The translations under genes and the position numbers were made by a program. From Phaseolus vulgaris (Eukaryota > Streptophyta > Magnoliopsida > Fabales > Fabaceae): a stretch of 64,000 bases of DNA. The stretch is taken from contig NC_023756.2 of assembly GCF_000499845.2 (NCBI RefSeq), positions 7,141,481-7,205,480 of the forward strand, in the 5' to 3' direction. The notes beneath the pieces are model-generated. The model did not search any database. It had not been told where the DNA came from and saw only the letters and a list, made by a program, of their open reading frames with translations. Shown in pieces: positions 48,518 to 58,892 of this stretch (positions are counted from its first letter, which is position 1; every line of letters starts with the position of its first letter).

Positions 48518-48800
48518 AACCGATTATCAGTTGCCTTAAAAAAGACCACATAATCGATTATCCAAAGATTTAAGAGGCATAATCGGTTTTTTCTTGCCAG
48601 TTAAAAATCCAACATAATCGATTATGTTCCAGGATAATCGATTAAGTTCATATTTGCACAACCCCCATAATCGAATATGCTCAGACAAAAATAACAGATA
48701 ATGGATTATGTCACGAGCATAATCGATTATCCACTATTTTTTAACTACATAATCGATTATGTAGTGCATTGTTATTCAATGATAATCGGTTATGCATGAA
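48518..48800. repeat. Array of about ten ATAATCGATTAT-like palindromes
   Basis: Near-copies of ATAATCGATTAT occur about every 20-35 bp: at about 48519, 48551, 48580, 48614, 48632, 48667, 48700, 48718, 48746 and 48781. Spacers are unrelated. The motif is palindromic and AT-flanked. Confidence 0.88.
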
Positions 48801-49260
48801 AGTAAAGTCGCAGAAACCTAACTTGAGATCAAAGATGAACAACAAAACTCACTCTCCTACCACTATGCTTACTCACGAGCCTCTCCAAGCCCCCTAAACC
48901 AATGCAAAACATTGTAGGGTGATTTGAATTTGTTGTGTGCTTTCTTAACTTCGCACAACCATCTTATATACGTGGTGCATGACCATTATGATGCATCTAC
49001 TCTCTCACCAACTCAATTATGCATTCAAACTCACATTCAAATTGGTCAAACAGATTCCCTGAACCAAAGTCAGAAATCTCATTGCCATTGTTGCACTAGT
49101 GCTGCTGCTGCCATGCAAATCTCGTGTAATGGCAGTGTGTAAGTCCAAAATGTTCAACAAAAAACAAGGGCACCATGGTCTTTGCACAAATCATACGTGG
49201 CTTTCATCTCAACCTACTCTCCTTTCTCTTCACTTATAAGAGCAACCTAAATATCTCCAT
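48801..49260. other. Non-coding region with no recognised gene
   Basis: Mixed composition. An open run at 48924-49142 (+) shows no domain. Confidence 0.35.
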
Positions 49261-49267
49261 CTAATAA

Positions 49268-49585
49268 TGCTGGTGCAACTTACCAGAGACTGATGGATTA
49301 CATCTTCAAGGGGATGCTGGGTCGAAACGTCGAGGTTTATGTAGACAAAATTGTGGTTAAATCTTACTCATGCTCACATCATATCCAAGATTTCAAAGAA
49401 GTATTTAAAGTTCTTTGAGACCATGGTATGCGCTTAACCCCCGACAAGTGTGCATTCAAGGTGGAAAAAGGAAAGAAGCAAATCCAGAGAGAATGCAGGG
49501 CCATCACTAGAATGCGAAGTCCTAAAAAATGTGAAGGAAATTCAAAGGCTGATCGACCGACTTGCGCTCTTTCCAGATTTGTGCC
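49268..49585 (+). pseudogene. Ty3/gypsy (Tat/Ogre-like) reverse transcriptase fragment
   Basis: The plus strand reads NAGATYQRLMDYIFKGMLGR, NVEVYVDKIVVKS, DHGMRLTPDKCAFKVEKGK, then MRSPKNVKEIQRLIDRLA. These are the blocks around and after the RT active site of Tat/Ogre-type Ty3 elements. The box is YVDK where the family has YVDD, so the catalytic site is broken; a stop also lies after FKVL. Only 106 codons are left. Confidence 0.8.
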
Positions 49586-49590
49586 AAAGT

Positions 49591-49790
49591 TGTTAGATTA
49601 GAGGCCTTAAAAAAAGGGGGAGGGGGGTGAATTGTTTTTGAAAGATTTTCACAAGTATTGCAGGTAGAGTGAAAAGACTATGAAGAATTAATCAATTAGA
49701 AAACTGTTCAGCCCAAGAAGAAACTATTTTTAACCGGTTGTTTTTGCAAAACAATCAGTTTGTTTATACCAGAAGTGTTGAAAATCAAAC
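49591..49790 (+). repeat. TGTTAGA-type repeat, copy 1
   Basis: It begins TGTTAGATTAGAGGCCTTAA, then a GGGGGAGGGGGGTGAATTG block, and contains the paired AACCGGTTG and CAATCAGTTTG motifs. A diverged copy in the same direction begins at 51423. The following 500 bp (to about 50270) may belong to it. LTR-like, unassigned. Confidence 0.6.
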
Positions 49791-50710
49791 CTAAAGCAGT
49801 TTAAAGAGTATAAGGATAGAGAGATTCACATAAGATGTTTATACTGGTTCACTCTTAACCAAGAGCTACATCTAGTCCTCAACTAACAACTGATAATTCA
49901 CTATGTAATCAAACCTAGATTACACAGCACACACCAAGAGTGATGATCTTGAACCCCTTAAGAACACACGTCATTATTTGGCAAAACACACAGTTTTCAG
50001 AACAACCCTCTGAAACTGCACAACACCAAGTCACATAGAAATACAATGTTCAAAAAAAGAAAGGAAAAAAATACACTTGGGTAATCTGAAGATTAAGTTC
50101 AGATACAACACCCAATCCTATTCCGCACTTGAGATGATCCAAAATCTCTTTGAAATATTGAAAAATGTTTTTGATTGATCTCTCTTTCTTAGTTAATGCT
50201 TGGGAGCGTAAAACAACCTTTTTATACTCCAATCAAATGGTTAAAGCATTTAAGTCAAGAACCAAAAACTGTTGATTCAAAGTTCATAGGTCCTCGTCAG
50301 ATTCGTAAGAGAAATAGAATTTGTTGCATATAGGTTATTCTTCCTCCTCTATTAGCCACATTATCATATGTTTTGTGTATCTCAACTAAGGAATGTTTAC
50401 ATTATTCCAATCATGTCATATCATCTAAGTCAATGCAAGTAAAAGAAGAACTCTCTCTTGAGATGAACCAACTGAAATTTTAAATTCTCTAAAGTAATAT
50501 CTTGGTAGAAACATCGTTATAGCCAAAGTATTATGAAATCTCATATGTTGTGATACCAGTTGATGAATAAAATAGAATATAAGAAAATCATATCCTAATC
50601 TTTATTGTTAAGATAATTTTGGATGACGAAAATTTTGTTGTTAGGGATAATTGTAAGACCAGTAACCTTCCCACCATCTTCTTTTTCTTTCTTTTTTCTT
50701 TTTTCTCCCT

Positions 50711-50745
<35 letters not shown>

Positions 50746-51422
50746 CATTATAAGTTCAATTTCTCTCTCATAAATTATCTATTTCAAAATTTGATCACAC
50801 TCTGCCGTAGCCGAGCAGTCAGGCTACGCTTCTACCTGATCAGATTTTCAAATAAAGTAAGTTCATTATTACTCTAAATATTCTTTATTCTCTGTTTTTC
50901 CTTAGGATTTATCCATCAATCCTGATGGAGACAGTTGGGAAAAGTGTTCCTCTCAACTAGTTTTACCATATATACTGAATTTTAATGATGTTTGATAACA
51001 TGTTTTAGGTACCTAGATTTTGGAGTAGTTTCCCTGTTGGAGTTGAAGTTTCCACTAGAATAAAGAATTTCATGTAAGGAAAGCTACCTTTAACTTTCAT
51101 TAGTACGTTAAACTATAAGATCTGAATATGGAGGTACGTGGTCCCAAGTTTTAATTTCTTTGTAGGGATGTTAGTTAATGAAATTGTTTGATTTTATGTT
51201 GTGTAAATATGTATAAATATTAGATTTGATGGTTTTGGAAGTTAATATTATTTTTTATGTTAAAATGTTCCTGAATGTTATGAATTTTTAAATGTTATGT
51301 GATTGACTTATATGTATTATACGTGAGTGATGAAAATTAATGTCATATAATTGGGATAAGGTATGGATTAGTGTTTGATGGTACATTATATATGAAAAGC
51401 CTATGTTTAAGAGAGATCCTCT
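49791..51422. other. Non-coding region between the two TGTTAGA-type repeats
   Basis: It contains a (TC)n(TA)n tract at 50710-50745 and a perfect 7-bp hairpin CGTAGCC...GGCTACG at 50806-50828. No gene recognised. Confidence 0.4.
50710..50745. repeat. (TC)n-(TA)n compound microsatellite
   Basis: About nine TC repeats run directly into about eight TA repeats. Confidence 0.9.
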
Positions 51423-51630
51423 TGTTAGAATTAAAGGCCTTAAACAAGAGGGGAGGTGAAATGTTTAATGAAAGATTTTTGAAAATTCTGGACAAGAATA
51501 AAGATTAATGCAGAATCATAAAAGAAGCAATCAGACCAGCCAAAAACCAAAACTATTTTAAATTGATTCCATAAAATCAATCGGTTGTTTATGCAAATCA
51601 ACCGATTGTTTTTATCAGCACTTTACGAAA
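51423..51630 (+). repeat. TGTTAGA-type repeat, copy 2
   Basis: TGTTAGAATTAAAGGCCTTA, a GAGGGGAGGTGAAATG block and the paired CAATCGGTTG and CAACCGATTG motifs mirror copy 1. It abuts a copia gag fragment of the opposite strand. Confidence 0.6.
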
Positions 51631-51639
51631 GCACTAGAC

Positions 51640-52420
51640 TTACCTTTCTTTTCGAACCATATCTTACGTTTCAGGCAATCTTTCTTATAGTGTCCAATTT
51701 TCTTACAAAAATGACACACATCCTTCTTTTTCTTTGTGGATTTTGGCAGATGACTCATTAAACTTTAACGATCCTTTATTGCCCTTTGATTCTTCTTTTC
51801 TGGTTTCTTCTTAACTCTTAACTTACCCACAAGATTGACCAAGTGATTTCCTTGCTTCTTGAGTCTGCTTCTCTTGAATAAGTAAACTTTGCAATTTTGT
51901 CACATTCCATTTATCTTTAATAGTGTTGTAATTTATTTGGAATGGACCATACCGAGGAGGCAAGGATTCATGATGAATTGTACAAGGAAATTTTCATTCA
52001 CTTCCAATACCTTGGATTTCAAATCTTGCTGCTATGTTTTCATATCAGTGAGTGCTCATGCATTGTACGACCACCATCAAACTTCATGGTAGTTAACGTA
52101 CCCATTAATCCCAATTGACTTATCAGCCGTATCAAATCAAGACACACTTCCACATATTCCAAAAATTTCTTAGCATCGTCACTTTTAGGAATGTTGACTT
52201 AATGCTCTCAGTTATTGTCATTCGCATCAACATTAAACTTAATCTATTTGATTTTTCCCTCTTATGGAAAGATCTTGTTCAGCACTGCTTTTCAGTAATA
52301 GCAGCGGGCTATCAGTTAAGAGTGTCAAATCAAGATCCATAACACCTAAGTGAAACTGAACTTGTTCAGACCATTCAGAAAATTAAGCTCATTGAACTTC
52401 ACAATAGATGAGGCTTGCGA
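51640..52420 (-). pseudogene. Ty1/copia gag fragment
   Basis: The minus strand shows, from right to left, an N-terminal FNELNFLNGL-like start near 52390, then LIRLISQLGLMGTLTTMKFD near 52100, PPRYGPFQINYNTIKDKWNV near 51930, and at 51660-51720 an intact zinc knuckle CHFCKKIGHYKKDC. This is the UBN2-type gag with CX2CX4HX4C of copia elements. Stops and frameshifts lie between the parts. A primer-binding-site-like sequence lies upstream at 53380. No protease, integrase or RT follows to the left. Confidence 0.8.
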
Positions 52421-53370
52421 ATGAAGAGAGCATATCAAATGCTGCAGAACATATAATGTTCACAGTTAATGCTTTGAGTTATGAACATAAACATATAATA
52501 CAATTCATATAACATTCATACAGAAAATAAATGTACATTGAAGTTCTCCTTTGGGTGATCCAACAATGCATTTCAATAAACATAATTGATGCTAATAAAT
52601 ATAATATATTCTTACGTAAATGATAATTAGATATACTTCAATTAGACATGTTTGCAATCTTTGGATATACTAAACATATAATCAATTAACTACTATCTTG
52701 TTCATGATTATAAAATAATCAACCTTTGGGTGCCTACATTTTATAATCAATGAACAATTCATACCCATTACAAAATATAAACATGTATGAATCACATGTC
52801 ATCGCATTAATATCACATAATCATGGGTAATTGAATTTTATTTAATTTTACATTTATCAAAACATTCTAATTTGGCCACTTTGGTGACTAACAAATTATT
52901 CGTAATGTACACCCAATTTAATGAAGGACAATGTTCTTCATTGTGGAGTTGTTTGTTTACTTCATTCCACTACCATGATTTTGAGAAAACTATACTAACT
53001 ATAACAAAATTTTCATAGTTTGACTCCAATTTCATGTAATTGTTCGTAATAACAAAGTACAATTCGTTATGTTCACTTTTAGGATTGTACTTTAATCTTT
53101 AGTGCTATTATATATACTCGTTCATATTATACTATTGAAGAACATTTTATTACTTTTATATCTATGCAATCAAATAATTCTTGAATCATCATAAAGAAGA
53201 ATAATCTACTTTTCAAATGCAATAATTATTAATTTGACGAACCCTTAAAGACATTAAGCGCGGAAATATATAATTGATAAATTATCAATTTTCTCATCAA
53301 CAAAATTAGGGTTATCAATTAGTGTAAATAATGACAAAAATAATGGAAATCATACGTTCTTAAACCTGAC
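52421..53370. other. Leader region upstream of the copia gag fragment
   Basis: AT-rich with no open frame. It lies between the gag remnant and the primer-binding-site-like sequence, so it is probably the untranslated leader of the same element, perhaps with insertions. Confidence 0.35.
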
Positions 53371-53386
53371 TCTGATGCCACATGTA
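53371..53386 (-). other. Primer-binding-site-like sequence of a copia remnant
   Basis: The minus strand reads TGGCATCAGAGTCAGG, one or two changes from TGGTATCAGAGC. The sequence to its right (about 53387-53850) would be the 5' LTR, but I found no second LTR or its outer end. Confidence 0.5.
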
Positions 53387-54031
53387 GAATTTCTTTAATC
53401 TATTTGATCTTAGAACTTATGATTTTCACAATCTCATTAACATAAATATGTGTACCTTGATCCATGAAGATTTGTTCTTCAATATGATAAAAGATGATCA
53501 CAAAACTGGTTTTCTCCTTCTTGACCCTTTTTCACTTTTACAAGACTTTCTAATGGAGAGGAAAATGTCTCACGTACTTAGTAAAAGGATGACCAATTTC
53601 TTCTCTTAAAAAACTATCATCAGCACATTCCATCAATGTGCCTAAATATAGAAACAAAACTCAAAAAAAAAAATACCTTTTCAAATTTCAAATTTGAAAA
53701 GTAACTACCTTTCAAATTTCAAAACTAACTAATATTTTATTTTTATTTTATGATTTATTTTTAAATCACATATGTCACGTAGGACATATATGCATATTTT
53801 ACACAAATCACTTGAAAAGCTCAAGGATGTAGAAAACCACAGGAAAATCTTTACAAAACGGTTTGCATGTGTTTGATATAAGCTCGTTGAAGTTGAATCG
53901 AACAATCATGATCATTATAAAGGTTCACATGCATATTGTTTGTGAGAGAGCTATTGATTTTGGGCAATCTCAAGTATGTTGTTCCTTGGAATATCGGTGA
54001 ACGTTTTCCATTGAGCAATTGTGTTTTCACT
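53387..54031. other. Probable LTR remnant and unassigned sequence
   Basis: No gene is recognised. An open run at 53851-54042 (minus strand) has no known domain. Confidence 0.3.
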
Positions 54032-54150
54032 ACAAAAATCATATGTAATGGCGGTTATATATGGCATTTATTAAAAACCACCACAATTAACTGTATAATA
54101 TGACAACTTTATAGGCGCCATAATGTTCCTTTGAAATGTGGCATGTAAAA
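54032..54150 (+). repeat. Left end of a CACTA-type element with subterminal repeats
   Basis: It starts CACTACAAAAATCATATG, with the CACTA head. Short repeated and inverted motifs follow (TGGCGGTTATATATGGCATT, ACCACCACAATTA, GGCGCCATAATG, ACTGCCATAATTAG). Related motifs (AAGTGGCGGTTAAAACTGCA) occur at the window end near 63920, so the element probably spans the rest of the window. Confidence 0.5.
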
Positions 54151-54230
54151 CTGCCATAATTAGTCTTCGAAATAAAACTTCTCCCGCTTCTCGTTCCCCC
54201 GTATAATTCCCAAATAATTCCCTAAAACCT

Positions 54231-54420
54231 TTGAACTCCTTCTTCTCTTCGAAAACCTCTCTTTCTCTCTGCTACTCACTGTCTTCTCCCTACTGCTCTT
54301 TGCCTCCTCTCTTCTCTCTGCCTTCTCTCTTCTCTCTACCACATCCACCATCTTCTCTCTGCAGTTCACCGTCTTCTCTCTGCCACTCACCATTTCTCTC
54401 TGCCACATCCACGTCGACAT
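54231..54420 (+). repeat. Pyrimidine-rich degenerate repeat (CTTCTCTCTGCC-like)
   Basis: Many near-copies of a 12-20-bp unit of the type TTCTCTCTGCC. It lies where the 5' leader of the downstream gene fragment would be. Confidence 0.7.
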
Positions 54421-54709
54421 CGTTCGAGGTGGAGTTTTTCGAAACAAACCCGTTTTCTCGCTCTTGTTTCACTCTCCACTCTCCATCATCTCTGCAAGCA
54501 CTCGTTCGCTTCCTACATTTCCCACAATTCCTCAAATATTTGATTTCCCAAAACCCTATTCTCATCTTCATCCCCTGATTCTCCCAAATTCGAAAATCCT
54601 TTAAAAACATATTCCCAAAATCCTTTGTTTATTTGTCTTTTCCAATCTCCAAATTTCTTCTTTAATTAACCTAGCCATCACCTGCATCTTCACAGAGTAA
54701 ACCCTAACG

Positions 54710-57420
54710 ATGCTTCTCCAAATTCGCTTTTGGGTCTCTAAGGTCGCCGCCACTCCTTCAACCTATGGGCTCACAGTCCAAAAAGTTCTGGCTAGTAATT
54801 GGAACATTCTAGATGAAAACGATGATGATTGGAAGAGTCATTTCGCCGCTGTAGCCCAATCTATTAATTTGATTAAACGCAGCTTACAGGTAAATACCCT
54901 ATTTCTCTTGAATTAAACATGTTTTTTTTATCATTGCTTACTAACTTATTAAGTTAGTTACTTAATTGGTCTTCCTTCGTCACCACCATGTGGATCCAAG
55001 CCTCTTTTATTTCTCTTTCACAACTGCATTGTTTGCTTTTGCTTTTTATTTTTTTTCTTCTTCGTCTAATTGAAGTTTTGTTTGTGGATCTGTTTTACAA
55101 CGAGCGCTTTTCTAAATCGAAAGGATTTGATTGTTAGGGTATGGTATGGGAGAGGAAAGATCGTGATAAAGAGGATCACGTTCTCGAAGCCGGAGTTATG
55201 ATTTTCTCCAGCACTAGAAAACTCTACGATTTCACCAGGTCCAAGTACACGATTCGTCTATCGATCTTTTTTTTTTTTTGTGGATGTTAAATGCTACGCT
55301 CTACAATTTCACTGTCAAGTTTATGGCATCGATGTTGAATGTTGTTTTTGTTGTAGCTATTTGTAACGATATTATTATTAGCACACGTTTTATAAGATTT
55401 GAAGAACCGTTCCTGTGTAGTTAATAATTAATTTAATTAGCACTAACTCACTTCGTTAGGTTAGACACGAGTGACCCTTTCATTCAAACGCAGAAGGTTT
55501 AGAATTTGAAGACGATTATGTTCGGTGCTTACTCGTACAGTTAATAACAATAACAGTAATGTCTATATAGATAGTGCTATTTTGGATTCAATTAAGTGAC
55601 GGTGTTATTGGGTTACATTCTCTATAAGCATAATTTTTAACAATGTTGGGTTTTTTTGAAGATTATAATTAATATTATTATAGTAATAAAAGCGCTTGCA
55701 TAGCTGTGTGTAGTTAAGTAGAGTGATTTTTCTTCAAAGATGCAGTGGGTTTGAAGATTAGAATAGTTGAGCTAGATGAAAAAATAGGGGTGCCGAGTAA
55801 TCTTATCAAGTACTGCAGAAGGGGTCCACCAGAAACCTAATTGTGCTACAAGAAACTGTAAGTTGTTTATCAGTGAGATAAAGAAACCACTTGGATCGTA
55901 TTGGGAGTTGAATGAGCTCGTGTGTTTTGTAGATTTGAGGTTAGATTCGTTTTGTGTTGTTGAACTTGAGGTAAATGGTGTGATTCTTTCCTCAGAAATT
56001 GTCATTCTTATTTTAATCTCTACGTTATTTGTAAGACTGATTATTATTTGTGTGAATTTCTGGGATTGATTTAAGAGAATTTGGGATGATTGTCTGTTAA
56101 AAAAAGTAGTTAGTTACTAATTAGTACTAATTGTTCTTTGCTTTAGTGGCTTTAGTGTAATTGTTTCAATTTCCAAATTTTTATCTTGTGTTTGTTAGAG
56201 CATGATCCTGTGTGTTGTGGTGGCAGTGTGAAAAATTGAAGGTGAGGTTGGATATGTATCATTCGAGCTAGATAAGGAAGACCTTTGGAATGATTCGTGT
56301 GCGCAGGTAAAATATATCTTTATTATACGTATGATTGTAATTTTAGGTATGCATCATTTTTTTCCTCAATGGAGTTTGATTTTTATAAACAAATATCTTA
56401 GAATAATATTCTGTTTTATTTGAGTATTTTTTTTCTAAAAAATTAGGCAGATTTTTACTTGTTTTATATATATGTGTCTAATCTGTTTTATTTTAAAAAT
56501 AAATAGTTTCATTTTTCTTTTGAACCACTCTATACCTACGAAGTTTCTTAGAGTCCAACAAACTTAATATGGCTTGCTTATTATATGCCATAAATCTATA
56601 TTTAAATAAAAAAAATTATTCTAGAAAAGTTGTCTTTATCGTTAGATTATTCCAACTTGTTAATGTCGATGTGAAGGGAAAAAATTGATAAAAAATAAGC
56701 ATTATTTTAGGACAGAGCATATGTTTATTGTTTTTCATATCCTTAAAAATGAGACACTATTTAAAGTTTAATGTGTGCTATGTTTTAGAGTATGGGAAGT
56801 TTTGCTCTTGCGTCAATTCACTCTTCGCTTCCAGGTAATTCTTTTATTTACCATTTCATATTTCAATATCCAGATTATAATTCAAAGGAAACAATTATCT
56901 AATTAATTTCCAACTGTTTTTGGAGAGAAGGTTAGTTGATTTCTATTGTCTTCCTATTTCCAAATTAAATTCAAACCCTGATATAAATTTATTAATTGAA
57001 ATGTAAAATGATGTAATTAATCATATATTAAACTAATTTCATCTTTTAGTTAAAAACACAATATATTTAAAGCTTAGAAGTAAATGCATTGGAACAAGAG
57101 TTACTTGAGCATATTGTGGAATCGGTGGGCCTCGCTTCATCTTATCCTAGGCATGTATTCGCCTTTTTTTTATAGACTTGCATACAAAAGGGTGTGATGG
57201 TTAATAATTTGACCCGTATGTTCCTTTGATTTGTTACAACCATCTATTAATTAATGAGGTACAAATTTTATATTTAAAATTTTATTCTAATTTTCATTTT
57301 TCTAAAAAAAATTGTTAGATAATTGTAAATATATTTTAACTTATTTCAGCATCGGATGTGGAAGTGATGCTCCATCACCAAACCAGAATATAAGATCAAG
57401 TGGAGGCTAGACAAATTAGG
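54710..57420 (+). pseudogene. Spliced gene fragment of unknown identity
   Basis: An ATG at 54710 opens exon 1 (54710-54889; MLLQIRFWVSKVAATPSTYG to LIKRSLQ) with a TTACAG|GTAAAT donor. Exon 2 starts at 55138 after TTGTTAG (GMVWERKDRDKEDHVLEAGV) and ends near 55238 at CACCAG|GTCCAA. Further coding-like pieces are KIRIVELDEKIGVPSNLIKY near 55755, GSYWELNELVCFVDLRLDSF near 55895, EALEQELLEHIVESVGLASS near 57080 and a last one near 57355. Joins between later pieces break frame. I do not recognise the family. It looks like a host gene copied with its introns and leader into a transposon and now decayed. Confidence 0.4.
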
Positions 57421-57497
57421 ATTTGAGTTTTAGTTGTAATATGTTTAGAAAGTGAAACAATTTATATTTACAATTTAATTTACTTGTTATTTGGATT

Positions 57498-58302
57498 TGA
57501 TCCTGCCTGTTGACCAGAACGCTGGAGCTTTGCCTCGTCAAACTTGGATCGACGTGTGCGCGTGTCAGCCTCCGTCACCGCGATTCACCTCAAGAACCTG
57601 CAAAAGAACAGAACGGCGCCGCTGCGGCCGATCACGCTCCGACGCCCAAGTCAGCGACTGAACCACCAATTACTAAGAGTAAACTCAAGAACTCTCAAGG
57701 AACCGTGCAATGTTCTCTCTCAGTATACTCAAGACTCGCAAGCGTAAAGAAGACAATCTGAACGTGCGTACCTCAGAAGTTCGTTGGAAACTCTTATATA
57801 CCTGGACACTTTCTCTCTCCTGGCAGTTACACATCTGGACACGTGGCTCGCATCCAGCTGTACACGTGCCATCATCTGGAGCATCCTTGACTTGGGCGCT
57901 ACTTCTGACTCTTCTTTGGCTAAGTTACTTATGCATGATACTACTCAGTGCATAGTTAACTTGGAGCGTGATCTCTTCTGGATGGCGAGTTCGGGTGCCT
58001 TCGTACGCACCTTCCCTGTGGTCTCGCCGGCCGCCTTCATGATCTGCACCACCTTCATCTTCGGCGATGTGCTTGTCTCGGCGATCTCTAATTACTTGGT
58101 CGCCTGGGTTTACATCTGGCGACTTCATCTTCAACCCGGTGACCGCCGGTTCTGGAGTGCTGGAGATCGGAGCACGCCAACTTAATAACTGGCGACTACA
58201 CGAGCCCCCCGACTTCCTTCCCTTCTGCCAACCAGGCGTCCCATCAACACGCCTATACAATAGCTGATGCCACGTCATCACTCCGACTACCAGGGCGGTA
58301 CA
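57498..58302 (+). repeat. Left LTR of the LARD element, 805 bp
   Basis: Starts TGATCCTGCCTGTTGACC and ends GGGCGGTACA. From 57637 on it is nearly identical to 62918-63585, with only scattered single-base changes and small indels. Confidence 0.88.
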
Positions 58303-58892
58303 CAAGCCCCCCAGTCTTAAGCGAAGACTTGTCCAGCGAAAAGACTAAAGGAGTCACGTCAATACCGATCTACGTGGCGCTGGCGCAGAATTCCAAGCGG
58401 TTGTACTTTCTGCTTTCCTGACGCTCCACCAAACACTCCTCCAATCGCTCGACACGTGGCTTCATCAACGGTTACCTTTAATTGTCGTTTGCGCTTCCAA
58501 AACCCATTTGAAAAACCCTTAAACCCATTTCACTCCACTGTTCCATCACTTTCTTGCTTTCTCAAACGCTTCAAGCTTCTTCTGCAAAAGCTCACGACGC
58601 TCTTCACCTCCTGAATCCTCAACTTCCTTCATCGCTCTTCCGATCATAAAAAGGTACTCCCTTTACTTCTTCTGCTGATTTTTCCTGCATTTTAACCGAT
58701 TCGCATCATCCATTAACTGTCTGGTGCATACGCTGTGGGCTGTTTCTTCTATTTCTCCTTTCTCGTAACTTAGGGCTTCGTCTTCGTTACAACGAACCTT
58801 CGTTCGTTCGTTTTTCACCCTTCTTTCACGATCGAGTCAGCCTCTGCGAACCCTGATCACCTTTTCTTTTCTTTTCCTTTGCAGTTTCCGCG

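Noticed and set aside
48518..48800. CRISPR-like array, because short repeats alternate with unrelated spacers
   Set aside because: The DNA is clearly plant nuclear, repeats are only 12 bp and vary, spacers differ in length, and there are no cas genes.
50806..50828. A perfect 7-bp hairpin as part of a tRNA or other RNA gene
   Set aside because: No cloverleaf or further paired stems could be found around it.
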